DNA from: Marinigracilibium pacificum
GTDB lineage: Bacteria > Bacteroidota > Bacteroidia > Cytophagales > Cyclobacteriaceae
Assembly (NCBI RefSeq): GCF_012926615.1
Contig: NZ_JABBNU010000010.1
Coordinates: 202,762-266,761, forward strand
Reading direction: 5' to 3'
Length of the DNA: 64,000 nucleotides
Positions 52,912 to 62,342 of this stretch are shown one piece after another. Position numbers and translations under genes: made by a program. How positions within the stretch are numbered: the first letter of the stretch is position 1; each line of letters opens with the position of its first letter. The notes beneath the pieces are model-generated. The model saw only the letters and a program-made list of their open reading frames with translations. It made no database searches and was not told where the DNA came from.

Positions 52912-53364
52912 ATGAACGCAGAAAAGTCGGCAAAACAAAAGACTATATACGATAACGCCAGGAATCATTTTTTAGGCAACTTTCCTGAAACACTTCCTAT
53001 TGAACAAGCATATGTCCACATAGGCATGTATCTGGGTTGGATCATTGAAAATGATCTATATTCTGAATATTTTGAAGATGAAAGTGAGATTCAAATAATT
53101 AGATTTAAAAATAGAGTTATTTCACCAGCTTTATTAAGTGAACTTTGGGATGGTTATCTTGGATTTGAGCTATTTAATAAGACTGGTAATATGTTTACCT
53201 ATTATTATTATGGTGGCGGTATCTATAAAAAAGATTATCAAACTGTATTGGCAGGAGACCTACCTTCAATTTATCATGTAGAAGATAGTTGGGAGAACTT
53301 TAAAGAAATATCGAAAAAGATAACACAGCGATACGAAGACTGGAGAAAGATTATAGAAGATTAA
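52912..53364 (+). CDS. DUF7832-like hypothetical protein
   Basis: A 150-residue cytosolic protein. YDNARNHFLGNFPETLPIEQAYVHIGMYLGWIIENDLYSEYF resembles a family I know as DUF7832 (typical start 'YDDAxWHxxxxFPxxLPxExAxTHIGMFLAW'). Aromatic-rich MFTYYYYGGGIYKKDY and HVEDSWENFKEI follow. Function is unknown; homologues may be in toxin-immunity contexts but nothing adjacent supports that here. It is a single gene ending at a bidirectional terminator. Confidence 0.65.
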   Translation: MNAEKSAKQKTIYDNARNHFLGNFPETLPIEQAYVHIGMYLGWIIENDLYSEYFEDESEIQIIRFKNRVISPALLSELWDGYLGFELFNKTGNMFTYYYYGGGIYKKDYQTVLAGDLPSIYHVEDSWENFKEISKKITQRYEDWRKIIED

Positions 53365-53365
53365 A

Positions 53366-53396
53366 AAAAATGCCGCTTAAAGCGGCATTTTTTTTG
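53366..53396. terminator. bidirectional terminator
   Basis: AATGCCGCTT/AAGCGGCATT inverted repeat between an A8 and a T8 run. It lies between the DUF7832-like gene and the convergent secreted-protein gene. Confidence 0.9.
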
Positions 53397-53397
53397 T

Positions 53398-55107
53398 CTA
53401 TTTGTTTCTTACCCTAAATTCAGGATTCCCACCGTTACTTTCCTTTACTATATCGTTCACTTCCTTTTCTTCAACTAAAATCAATTCTAAAGGCTCCAAT
53501 AATGGGTCCGTGTTATAAATCAACTTAAAAAATTCACTTTTTCCTTCCTCAGAAATAATTTCCAAATAATAAAGATATGAAGTTCCATTTTTCACAAAAG
53601 TTTTCACTTCAATTAACTGACTATCAATCTTCTCCTCTCCTAACTCACTTAATGTTTTAGTATTAAAATCATATTGACTCATCAAACTATCTCCTAATAC
53701 TACAAATAATTCCAGACTATCCTTAATAAACACTCCAAGCGATAGAATTTTATCATTTTCCAACTTCAAACTGTTAATCACATGCTTATTAGCAAAACGA
53801 TTAGAACTAAATACAGGAAATGAATCAGTATCAGATATTACAAATAATGAATTTCTATAATTACTTTTAATTTGATTTTGGATATCCTTCAACTCAGAAT
53901 CAAGATTCCCCTTGGTTTCCTTCATCCATTTATTTAACCCTGTTCTTCCATAGTATTTTTTATAGATAAAAATTAAATGAACAGATTTTTCAAAATCATT
54001 ATTCCTTTCTTCAACTTCCGTTAAAACACTAAGATTATTTTCAACATGCTCATAGTAAGTCTGAAGTTCTGACACTGTAGATAAACCTCCAGAGTTCACA
54101 GAATTACTTTTTAATGAACGGAATTGATTATTTATTTTTTTGTCTTCATTATAATACTTCAAAAGACTATAAATCAAACCATTATCTCCAAATTGATCTA
54201 AATTTTTCTGTGCTTGAAGAATCAATTTCACACTATGCTCACCTTCTCTAAAAGCATTGTATAGCACTTTTTTGGAAAACAATACTTTCGACAACTCTTC
54301 AGAAACATGATCTACAAAGTATGAACAATCCAAATATTTACCTCCTTTTTCAAAAAGAGATAACTTTTTAAGCCTTTTAATTTCATCAAAATTGAGAGTT
54401 TGGACATCAACTGAAGGGTCAGAATACTTACTTTGTCCTAGGGCGATAACTAGATTATTTGCATTTATTCTTTTATTCACATTCTCGTTATAACGATCAT
54501 TTATTCCTGACAATCTTTCTATGACTGAAGAATCTGAAAGAAGAATTAGTTCATTATAATCACTGAATGTTGAAATGATATCCTGGATATCTTTAAGCAA
54601 ACTGGCATATTCCTGCTCAGATTCATTCTTAATTTCATATAGTGCACTAACCTGATCTCTTTTTCCTTGAAGAGCATCAATATAGTTATCAACTAATTCT
54701 AATAATGAGTTTGAAGCAACATGATCCAGATTACTTCTTCTAAGTTCATTTCTAAAAATTAAATCATAATACCCCTGGTATTCATCAAAATACTCATTGG
54801 TATACTCACTTTTAAATTTTTCATAAAAGAAAATAGATGAATCGGTATAGGTAAAATAGCCATCGCTATCCTTAATAAAGTCATGATGCAGCGATTTGTC
54901 CTTATAAATTTCAGCCAGATAAAGATTTAAAAAGTTTGATTCCTTTTTATCTGATTTCAATTCTTTCATAAAATCAAATGCAACATTATATTGCCCGGAA
55001 GACATTAATTTAGAAAGTTCTTTGAGATCTTTCTTTTGTCCGTTCACGTTAATAGAAAAAATTACGGACATTAAAAAAATACAGGTAACTGAAAGATAAT
55101 TTCTCAT
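53398..55107 (-). CDS. secreted protein of unknown function, 569 residues
   Basis: A signal peptide (MRNYLSVTCIFLMSVIFSINVNGQ) opens a long, Glu/Lys/Ser-rich, mainly helical protein. Residues about 25-110 look like helical repeats of TPR type. Residues about 170-400 have a coil-like composition, and the last 170 residues are strand-rich (RNSLFVISDTDSFPVFSSNRF, LKLENDKILSLGVFIKDSLELFVVLGDSLMS), possibly a small propeller. I do not recognise a family; an OmpA-type C-terminal anchor is absent. Its ATG directly abuts the ATG of the divergent TlpA-like gene. Confidence 0.7.
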   Translation of the reverse strand: MRNYLSVTCIFLMSVIFSINVNGQKKDLKELSKLMSSGQYNVAFDFMKELKSDKKESNFLNLYLAEIYKDKSLHHDFIKDSDGYFTYTDSSIFFYEKFKSEYTNEYFDEYQGYYDLIFRNELRRSNLDHVASNSLLELVDNYIDALQGKRDQVSALYEIKNESEQEYASLLKDIQDIISTFSDYNELILLSDSSVIERLSGINDRYNENVNKRINANNLVIALGQSKYSDPSVDVQTLNFDEIKRLKKLSLFEKGGKYLDCSYFVDHVSEELSKVLFSKKVLYNAFREGEHSVKLILQAQKNLDQFGDNGLIYSLLKYYNEDKKINNQFRSLKSNSVNSGGLSTVSELQTYYEHVENNLSVLTEVEERNNDFEKSVHLIFIYKKYYGRTGLNKWMKETKGNLDSELKDIQNQIKSNYRNSLFVISDTDSFPVFSSNRFANKHVINSLKLENDKILSLGVFIKDSLELFVVLGDSLMSQYDFNTKTLSELGEEKIDSQLIEVKTFVKNGTSYLYYLEIISEEGKSEFFKLIYNTDPLLEPLELILVEEKEVNDIVKESNGGNPEFRVRNK

Positions 55108-55686
55108 ATGGACGGCAAGATAATAAAACTTCTTAAAGCAATAAAAAATAATTTTTTTATCCTACTTATCACCATCATCTTTTTAGTTCCTCCATTGAGA
55201 CTCTCGGTAACTAGTTTTTTGCAAAGTATAATGTTGAAAATACCTTTTTTTGAGGCTTCAGTGAATGAAAACGACACAAATAAGAGTATAAAATCCTCCA
55301 TTTCTGTTTTAGATGAAGCAAATAAAAAAATCACACATGATTTTGAAGACTACGATTTCACTTTTATAAATTTTTGGGCTAGTTGGTGTCCCCCATGTAT
55401 TGCAGAAATGCCTTCAATTCAAAAACTATATAATCAAACCAAAGAAAATAAGAATATTAAATTTCTGATGATATCCTCTGATTCTGATTTCTCAAAGGCT
55501 AAAAATTTAAAAATTAAAAAAGAATTTACCTTCCCTATTTATTCATTAGCCTTTGGATTACCCGAGCAACTAAATCACTCTAGTATTCCATATACAGTAA
55601 TAATCGATAAATCGGGAACCATCATTTACGAGAAAGAAGGAATGGCTAATTATAATAGTGATAAAATTATTGAACTGTTAAGGTAA
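55108..55686 (+). CDS. membrane-anchored TlpA-like thioredoxin
   Basis: A 192-residue protein. One N-terminal membrane helix (about 14-36) is followed by a thioredoxin-like domain. The redox centre is in NFWASWCPPCIAEMP, with Cys94 and Cys97, and the cis-Pro region is in HSSIPYTVIIDKSG. It resembles TlpA/ResA-type periplasmic disulfide reductases, used for cytochrome c or protein maturation. Substrate is unknown. The start codon forms a CATATG with the start of the divergent gene, and the stop touches that of sixA on the other strand. Confidence 0.87.
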   Translation: MDGKIIKLLKAIKNNFFILLITIIFLVPPLRLSVTSFLQSIMLKIPFFEASVNENDTNKSIKSSISVLDEANKKITHDFEDYDFTFINFWASWCPPCIAEMPSIQKLYNQTKENKNIKFLMISSDSDFSKAKNLKIKKEFTFPIYSLAFGLPEQLNHSSIPYTVIIDKSGTIIYEKEGMANYNSDKIIELLR

Positions 55687-56187
55687 TTAAATATTAGGAA
55701 TAGTATCTGGCGAATAATATTGTTCAAAATACATTGTATTCTGGGAAATTTCATTCCAGAATTCCACTTCTGCACGTAGAACAACAGCTCCACCTGGACT
55801 GACATTGCCTATTTCAGCATTAGATAAATATTCAGCCAAATAACTCAAACTTGGGTTATGACCTATAACAAATACAGTTTTCCAGGCTTCTCTAAAGCTA
55901 TTTACCACATCAAGCATATTACGAACAGATGCATTGTAAAGAACATCATTATGCCTGATTTGGTTGATATCATATTTCACACCTTCGGCAATGATATTAC
56001 TGGTTAGTGCAGCTCTTTCTGCATTAGACGAAACAATAACATCAGGTGTTAAAGACTTAGATGCTAATACTCTACCTAATCTATTTACATCAGCAAATCC
56101 TTTTCCCGTCAGGATTCTGTCTATATCCTTTTCATCTGAGCTGGCTTCTTGCGCCTGTCCATGTCTGATTAAGACCAGTTTCTTCAT
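55687..56187 (-). CDS. sixA: phosphohistidine phosphatase SixA
   Basis: A 166-residue histidine phosphatase. The RHG catalytic motif is in VLIRHGQAQ with His9. VIVSSNAERAALTSNIIAE and FVIGHNPSLSYLAEYL, giving the second His, complete the active site. SixA removes phosphate from His residues of HPt or PTS proteins. The HPt gene and two kinases in this window are potential targets, though unlinked. Its stop is directly next to that of the convergent TlpA gene. Confidence 0.92.
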   Translation of the reverse strand: MKKLVLIRHGQAQEASSDEKDIDRILTGKGFADVNRLGRVLASKSLTPDVIVSSNAERAALTSNIIAEGVKYDINQIRHNDVLYNASVRNMLDVVNSFREAWKTVFVIGHNPSLSYLAEYLSNAEIGNVSPGGAVVLRAEVEFWNEISQNTMYFEQYYSPDTIPNI

Positions 56188-56386
56188 TTGATTAATATAT
56201 TAATTAATTGTAACCCAGTCAAATCGAAATTAATTCAAAAGTCTTTAACTTAAAAATAAGAGTTTAAGAAACAAAAAATATAAATTGTAGAAAAATATTA
56301 AATCCAAATCATCAAATACTGCTTTTTCTTTTAGGATTTAATTATAGATATTTGGCACTTTCAAATTGAAATAGATATTATTTAAT

Positions 56387-58705
56387 ATGGCAAAAAATTT
56401 AGTAATAGTTGAGTCACCTGCAAAGGCAAAAACAATTGAAGGATATCTCGGTAAGGATTATAAAGTGACTTCATCTTATGGTCATGTAAGAGATCTGCCT
56501 AAAGGAGACAAAGCTATTGATATAAAAAACGGGTTTAAACCCACCTACGAAATTACCGGGGATAAGAAAGAAGTCATTAAGGAATTAAAAAAACTTTCTA
56601 AGGATGCAGAGACAATCTATCTTGCATCGGATGATGACCGCGAAGGAGAAGCTATTTCATGGCATTTGAAAGAGGCTTTGAAGCTTGACGAAACGAAAAC
56701 TAAAAGAATAGTATTTAGGGAGATCACAAAAAACGCCATATTAAATGCCATTGATCACCCACGATCAATAGATCTTGACCTCGTAAATGCACAACAAGCA
56801 AGACGGATCCTGGATAGAATAGTAGGATATGAAATCTCTCCTATTCTTTGGAAAAAAATCAAAAGAGGATTATCCGCAGGAAGAGTACAGTCTGTTGCAG
56901 TTAGGCTTGTAGTTGAACGAGAAAGAGAGATTGATGCTTTTGAATCTGTTGACTCGTTTAAAGTATCAGCAATCTTTACAGATGAAAACAATAAAGAAAT
57001 CAAAGCTGAACTTAATAAGAAGTTCAAAACATATGATGAGGCGGTAAAATTCCTAAATGATTGTGCTTCAGCGAAATTTACAATTAGCAAATTAGAAACT
57101 AAACCTTCTAAAAAGAGCCCTGCACCTCCTTTTACTACTTCTACATTACAACAGGAAGCAAGTAGAAAGTTAGGATTTTCAGTTTCTCAGACAATGACAT
57201 TAGCTCAGAGACTATATGAGTCTGGAAAGATATCATATATGAGAACGGACTCATTGAACCTATCTGAGGAAGCGATTTCAATTGCAAAAAATACTATCAC
57301 TTCTGAATTCGGTAATGAATATTCCGAAGTAAGAAAGTATAAGTCAAAGAGCCAGGGAGCACAAGAAGCTCACGAAGCTATCAGGCCAACAGATTTTGGC
57401 ACTACTGAAGCTGGTAAAGACAGAAATGAGCAGAGATTATATGAGCTTATCTGGAAAAGAGCCATCGCTTCTCAAATGGCTGATGCTCAAATAGAAAGAA
57501 CTATAGCAACAATAAACATAAGCAATAACAATGATGTTTACTTTACTGCTACAGGTGAAATAATCAAATTTGACGGATTCCTTAGAGTATATCTTGAATC
57601 AACAGATGACGAGGATGAAGAAGAATCAAAAGGCATTTTACCTCCATTAAAAGAGGGACAAAACCTGAATGCTTCGGAAATTATTTCCAGACAGTCCTTT
57701 ACTCGTCCTCCGGCAAGATATTCAGAAGCTTCATTGGTTAAGAAACTTGAAGAAATGGGAATTGGAAGGCCATCTACTTATGCACCTACAATTAGTACGG
57801 TACAGAAAAGAGGCTATGTTGTCAAAGAATCAAGGGAAGGAAAAGAACGTCAATACAAACTGATTACTTTAAAAGGCGGGCAGGTTAAAGAACAAACCAA
57901 AACAGAAACTACGGGAGCGGAAAAAAACAAATTATTCCCAACCAATACTGCAATGGTTGTTAATGATTTCCTTGTAGAGCATTTCCCAAATGTTACCGAT
58001 TATTCATTTACGGCAAATGTTGAGAAAGAATTTGATGAAATTGCTCAGGGAATGAAGGAATGGGACTCGATGATTGATGCCTTTTATGGTAAGTTCCATG
58101 CAAAAGTTGAGGATACAGAAGCAATTTCCAGAAAAGAAATAAATACATCAAGGAATCTGGGTACAGACCCAAAAACCGGAAAACCAGTAATGGCACGTCT
58201 AGGTAAATTTGGTCCGATAGTTCAGATTGGTGATCCTGAAGATGAGGAGAAGCCAAGATATGCCAGCATGAGAAAAGATCAATTCATTGAAAGCATATCT
58301 CTTGAAGAAGCACTTGAATTATTCAAGTTACCAAGAGAAATCGGAACATATGAAGATGAACCTGTTTCTGTAAATATTGGTAGATTCGGGCCTTATATTT
58401 TACATGCGAAAAAATTTACTTCCCTTCCAAAGGAGGATGATCCATATAGTGTGGAATTATCTAGAGCAATTGAGTTAATTGACGAAAAAAGAAAAGCTGA
58501 AGCTAATAAATTCATTAAGACTTTTGATGAAGACGAATCTGTACAGGTTCTAAATGGCCGCTACGGTCCATACATAAAAGTTGGTAAGCAAAATGTAAAA
58601 ATACCGAAGGATAAAAAACCTGAGGAGCTAACTCTCAAAGAGTGCCTTGAATTAGCTGAAGAAGCTAAAAACAAGCCTAAAAAACCTAGAGGTAGAAAAA
58701 AATAA
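56387..58705 (+). CDS. topA: DNA topoisomerase I
   Basis: A 772-residue type IA topoisomerase relaxing negative supercoils. The Toprim domain starts NLVIVESPAKAKTIEGYLG and has the metal-binding DDDREGEAISWHL. The catalytic Tyr is Tyr284 in GKISYMRTDS. ARYSEASLVKKLEEMGIGRPSTYAPT follows. The C-terminus has three Toprim C-terminal repeat units (RLGKFGPIVQIGD, NIGRFGPYILHAKKF, LNGRYGPYIKVGK) instead of the Cys4 zinc fingers of E. coli TopA, and a basic tail. The next gene follows one base after the stop. Confidence 0.97.
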   Translation: MAKNLVIVESPAKAKTIEGYLGKDYKVTSSYGHVRDLPKGDKAIDIKNGFKPTYEITGDKKEVIKELKKLSKDAETIYLASDDDREGEAISWHLKEALKLDETKTKRIVFREITKNAILNAIDHPRSIDLDLVNAQQARRILDRIVGYEISPILWKKIKRGLSAGRVQSVAVRLVVEREREIDAFESVDSFKVSAIFTDENNKEIKAELNKKFKTYDEAVKFLNDCASAKFTISKLETKPSKKSPAPPFTTSTLQQEASRKLGFSVSQTMTLAQRLYESGKISYMRTDSLNLSEEAISIAKNTITSEFGNEYSEVRKYKSKSQGAQEAHEAIRPTDFGTTEAGKDRNEQRLYELIWKRAIASQMADAQIERTIATINISNNNDVYFTATGEIIKFDGFLRVYLESTDDEDEEESKGILPPLKEGQNLNASEIISRQSFTRPPARYSEASLVKKLEEMGIGRPSTYAPTISTVQKRGYVVKESREGKERQYKLITLKGGQVKEQTKTETTGAEKNKLFPTNTAMVVNDFLVEHFPNVTDYSFTANVEKEFDEIAQGMKEWDSMIDAFYGKFHAKVEDTEAISRKEINTSRNLGTDPKTGKPVMARLGKFGPIVQIGDPEDEEKPRYASMRKDQFIESISLEEALELFKLPREIGTYEDEPVSVNIGRFGPYILHAKKFTSLPKEDDPYSVELSRAIELIDEKRKAEANKFIKTFDEDESVQVLNGRYGPYIKVGKQNVKIPKDKKPEELTLKECLELAEEAKNKPKKPRGRKK

Positions 58706-58706
58706 A

Positions 58707-59405
58707 ATGCAAAAACTCGTTGTCCTAACAGGAGCAGGAATAAGCGCTGAAAGTGGTATTGCTACTTTCAGAGATGCTAATGGACTTTGGGAAGGATATG
58801 ACGTTACAGAAGTTGCGTCTCCTTCCGGTTGGGATGCCAATCCTGAATTGGTACTTGATTTTTATAATCAAAGAAGAAAAAATGTACTTGAAGCCCAACC
58901 CAATCCAGGGCATTTAACATTGGTTGACCTTGAAGATTATTTTGATGTAACAATCGTCACTCAAAATGTTGATGATCTACATGAAAGAGCGGGCTCAACT
59001 AACATTATTCATCTACATGGCGAAATTATGAAAGCCAGAAGTACTGCAGATGAAAACTTAGTATATAATCTAGATAAGCCAGATATAAAACTTGGTGACG
59101 TTTGTGAAAAAGGCTCTCAATTAAGACCTCATATAGTTTGGTTTGGTGAAATGGTACCAATGATGGAACCTGCAATTAAAGCTGCTTCCGAAGCTGACTT
59201 ATTTATCATTGCAGGAACTTCACTCCAAGTATATCCTGCAGCAGGATTATTTCAATATTGCTCTTATGATACACCGGTTTTTCTGGTCGATCCAAGTATT
59301 CCTAGTGGAGTCAGTAATTCAAGAATCTTTTGTATTGAAGAACCTGCATCAACTGGAATCCCTAAACTCAAAGAGAAATTAATCAACGAATTTCTTAAAA
59401 AATAG
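58707..59405 (+). CDS. cobB: Sir2-family NAD-dependent deacylase lacking the zinc ribbon
   Basis: A 232-residue sirtuin. NAD-binding GAGISAESGIATFRD (9-22) and TQNVDDLHERAG are present, and the catalytic His is His104 in HLHGE. Tyr53 and Arg56 (FYNQRR) correspond to the acyl-lysine-binding YxxR of SIRT5/CobB-type desuccinylases. The four zinc-ligand cysteines normally found after HLHG are missing; only one Cys (133, GDVCEKGS) remains before QLRPHIVWFGE. NAD binding is intact, so the enzyme may still be active with a remodelled small domain. It is transcribed with topA, one base apart, and overlaps menC at its end by 11 bases. Confidence 0.88.
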   Translation: MQKLVVLTGAGISAESGIATFRDANGLWEGYDVTEVASPSGWDANPELVLDFYNQRRKNVLEAQPNPGHLTLVDLEDYFDVTIVTQNVDDLHERAGSTNIIHLHGEIMKARSTADENLVYNLDKPDIKLGDVCEKGSQLRPHIVWFGEMVPMMEPAIKAASEADLFIIAGTSLQVYPAAGLFQYCSYDTPVFLVDPSIPSGVSNSRIFCIEEPASTGIPKLKEKLINEFLKK

Positions 59406-60468
59406 AATCGTCCCACGATTTTGATTTATCATAAAATATTTCTCCATTTTCAATTGTTAATGGTGAATTAACATTGTTATGATAAAGTTGACCGGTACCT
59501 AACCCCTGTGGCAAGCTGACATTTTTATATCCAGTATACTGTGCTATTGAATTTAATCCAATATTTGATTCAAGTGCTGAAGTCATCCACCATTCAATAC
59601 CTAGCTTTTCTGCCGTAGATATCCACTTATCTGAGGCTCCCAACCCTCCTATTAGCGTTGGTTTTAGAATAATATACTGAGGTTTAATCTCATTTAACAA
59701 ACCCTCTGACTCACCTAATGGCACACCGATTAATTCCTCGTCTAATGCTATAGGAACCGGACTTTCAGCACACAACCCTTTCATTTCTAAATAATTACCT
59801 TGCTTTATCGGTTGCTCAATACTATGTAATTTAAACTTTGATAGCTTACCAAGTTTTTCATAAGCTTCATTCAAAGAAAAGGCACCATTAGCATCGACCC
59901 TAATTGTTAAATCCTTTTCGGAGAAATTAGCTCTGATGAAATTAAGTATATCCAATTCAGTATTAAAATCTATTGCCCCAATCTTCATTTTCAAGCAATC
60001 AAAGCCCTGATCAATTTTAGTTTTAATTTGGTTAAGCATAAATTCCTTATCTCCCATCCAAATCAAACCATTAATTGGAATTCGCTTGACTCCATTAAAG
60101 AACTCTCCGCTAAATATTTCTTTTTGACCTCCGGATTTTAAATCAAGTATTGCAGTTTCAAACCCAAACCTTACCGATGGTAAACTTTCAGGAACAATTT
60201 TATTTACAAAACCGGAAATACTTTCTAAATCTGTTAATGCATAAATACCACTAAGGTCCTGATTAAACTTCTTTAAAAATGATTGTACATTGTTAATATC
60301 TTCAACACTTAATCCTGGTAAGGGTGCACATTCTCCAATACCTTTTAAGTTACTATTTTTATCCTCCAGAATCAGAAATATAACTTTATGATGTATCATA
60401 ACACCACGAGAAGTTCCTGCATCAAATTTAAAATCTAGCTGATATTCAATAAAGTTAGTTTCTATCAT
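59395..60468 (-). CDS. menC: o-succinylbenzoate synthase / enolase superfamily protein
   Basis: A 357-residue muconate-lactonising-type enolase superfamily protein. Catalytic acid-base Lys residues appear in CLKMKIG, the metal ligands in RVDANGAF, EQPI and ALDEEL, and the second Lys in ILKPTLIGG. In this clade o-succinylbenzoate synthase of the menaquinone pathway is the expected activity, although dipeptide epimerase is closely related. No other men gene is in the window. Start 60468 (MIETNFIEYQ) is chosen; a further 11 codons upstream are open but do not look conserved. The 3' end overlaps the sirtuin by 11 bases. Confidence 0.85.
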   Translation of the reverse strand: MIETNFIEYQLDFKFDAGTSRGVMIHHKVIFLILEDKNSNLKGIGECAPLPGLSVEDINNVQSFLKKFNQDLSGIYALTDLESISGFVNKIVPESLPSVRFGFETAILDLKSGGQKEIFSGEFFNGVKRIPINGLIWMGDKEFMLNQIKTKIDQGFDCLKMKIGAIDFNTELDILNFIRANFSEKDLTIRVDANGAFSLNEAYEKLGKLSKFKLHSIEQPIKQGNYLEMKGLCAESPVPIALDEELIGVPLGESEGLLNEIKPQYIILKPTLIGGLGASDKWISTAEKLGIEWWMTSALESNIGLNSIAQYTGYKNVSLPQGLGTGQLYHNNVNSPLTIENGEIFYDKSKSWDDSIF

Positions 60469-60561
60469 CACTAATTTGCCTAAATGAAATAACCCGTTCA
60501 ATAACTTTTAATAAGGCTAATTCTTAATTAAATTAAAAGAGCTGTATTTAAAATAACACTT

Positions 60562-60780
60562 ATGAAATTCACCCCTGATTCACCGCCGGAAGATGGTCAA
60601 AACATTTTTATCGCCGGAACCGACCTTGAACCAAACAAAATAGTTAAAGCCACCTACTCTGGAAAAAGCGCAGATGAGAGAGGTTCAAATGAAATCGGAT
60701 CTCATCATTTGAGCAAATGGCTTGTGTTTGATAATGAATCAGAGGCAATTGAAGCGCTAATCGATAAATTAGACGATTAA
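60562..60780 (+). CDS. hypothetical small protein, 72 residues
   Basis: An acidic, soluble 72-residue protein (KFTPDSPPEDGQNIFIAGTDLE, ending EAIEALIDKLDD). No signal or membrane segment and no family that I recognise. It begins about 93 bases from the divergent menC start and interlocks its stop with that of the convergent HerA-like gene (TTAA at 60777-60780). Confidence 0.55.
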   Translation: MKFTPDSPPEDGQNIFIAGTDLEPNKIVKATYSGKSADERGSNEIGSHHLSKWLVFDNESEAIEALIDKLDD

Positions 60781-62342
60781 AATATATCAAAAATAGATCC
60801 GCCACCTCTTGAGGATCGACCTTTTTTCCCGGTAACTGAGCCAAGTAAGCCTCTGGACAACTCACGAATCAACGTTCGACCCATTTGACGTACCATGGTG
60901 TTTTTAGATAACTCATCCCAAACGGAATCATTATTTAACGGCTTCTTAGGTGATTGCTTTATAACTTCCTTTTCTTCCTCCTCTTCAGGTTCATATATTT
61001 TCTTCTCGAGAATTTCATAAGCACTTTCTCGATCAATCGGATCTTTATACTTTTTAACTAAATCAGATTTATCAATCAATGATTTTAATTCTGTATCAGT
61101 AAGTATTCCCATTCTGGAAGCCGGTGCTCTCAAGTGTGTCATTACAAGAGGAGTAGGAATACCCTTTTCATTTAATGCAGTTACAAATGCCTGACCAACT
61201 CCTAAAGAAGTCAGCACTTTATCTGTTTCATAAAAATCAGTTAAAGGAAAATTCTCTGCTGCAGTTTTAATAGCCTTACGATCCTTAGCAGTAATAGCTC
61301 TTAAAGCATGCTGAACTCTTAAGCCTAACTGACCTAAAATAGAATCAGGAATATCCGTAGGAGTTTGAGTACAAAAATAAATACCTACCCCTTTTGAACG
61401 AATCAACTTTACAACAGTATCAAGCTGTTCAAGCAGATCATCACCAGCTTCTTTAAATAAGAGGTGAGCCTCATCGATAAACATTATTAGCCTAGGTTTA
61501 TCAGAATCACCTTGCTCTGGAAATGTATTGAATATTTCAGCAAGTAATGCTAACATAAATGATGAATACAGCCTTGGTTTATCCTGAATATCAGTTATCC
61601 TTAATACATTAACCTGACCATTTCCATCTTTATCTTTTCTTAACAAATCTTCTACCTCAAATGAAGGTTCTCCAAAGAAAGCATCTCCACCCTCCTGCTC
61701 AAGAGAAATTGCTTTACGCATTATTGTACCCATTGAAGCAGCACTTAATCTGCCATATTCCCTTTCTAAAGATTCCTTTCCATCTTCCGAGGCAAATCTT
61801 AAAAGTCGCTTTAAATCTTTCAGATCAAGTAGAGGAAGTCCATTTTTATCAGCATATTGAAATAACACAGACAAGATACCAGACTGCGTTGGGTTTAAAT
61901 CAAGCATTTTCGAAAGTACAACAGGACCAAATTCCGAAATAGTAGCTCTCAGTTTAACGCCTTCATTGCCTGTGAGGCTTAATAACTCAACAGGATACCC
62001 TTTTGGTAAATACTCAATATTAATTGCAGAGTGTCTTTCAGAGATCTTACTGTTTGTCTCACCCGATGCAGCAATCCCACTTAAATCACCTTTGATATCC
62101 ATCATTAGCACCGGGACTCCTTTATCACTCAAGCATTCGGAAAGTATTTGTAAAGTTTTAGTTTTACCAGTACCTGTTGCTCCAGCAATTAAACCATGCC
62201 GATTTAATGTTGCTAATGGTATTGCAACCTGTGCATCAGCTAAAATTTCATTGTTTAAAACTCCTGCTCCAAGGACAATAGAATCTCCTTTGGAGGTATA
62301 ACCTGATTTAATACTTTGTATAAACTTTTCTTTTGCTTCCAT
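60777..62342 (-). CDS. HerA/DUF853-like ATPase
   Basis: A 521-residue P-loop ATPase of the YjgR/DUF853 family, related to the HerA DNA-translocating helicases. Walker A GATGTGKT is at 54-61 and Walker B LIMFIDEAHLLF in the middle. PKGYPVELLSLTG and GVGIYFCTQTPTDIPDSILGQLGLRVQHALRA give the later conserved blocks. The last 75 residues are linker and a Gly/Arg/Ser-rich tail. There is no NurA gene, so a HerA-NurA system is not present. The chosen start 62342 directly follows the T-tract of the upstream terminator. Confidence 0.88.
   Translation of the reverse strand: MEAKEKFIQSIKSGYTSKGDSIVLGAGVLNNEILADAQVAIPLATLNRHGLIAGATGTGKTKTLQILSECLSDKGVPVLMMDIKGDLSGIAASGETNSKISERHSAINIEYLPKGYPVELLSLTGNEGVKLRATISEFGPVVLSKMLDLNPTQSGILSVLFQYADKNGLPLLDLKDLKRLLRFASEDGKESLEREYGRLSAASMGTIMRKAISLEQEGGDAFFGEPSFEVEDLLRKDKDGNGQVNVLRITDIQDKPRLYSSFMLALLAEIFNTFPEQGDSDKPRLIMFIDEAHLLFKEAGDDLLEQLDTVVKLIRSKGVGIYFCTQTPTDIPDSILGQLGLRVQHALRAITAKDRKAIKTAAENFPLTDFYETDKVLTSLGVGQAFVTALNEKGIPTPLVMTHLRAPASRMGILTDTELKSLIDKSDLVKKYKDPIDRESAYEILEKKIYEPEEEEEKEVIKQSPKKPLNNDSVWDELSKNTMVRQMGRTLIRELSRGLLGSVTGKKGRSSRGGGSIFDIF

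Noticed and set aside
60777..62342. HerA-NurA phage-defence or DNA end-resection system
   Set aside because: There is no NurA or SIR2-type defence partner; the sirtuin nearby is a CobB-type deacylase transcribed with topA and the ATPase is of the DUF853 type.
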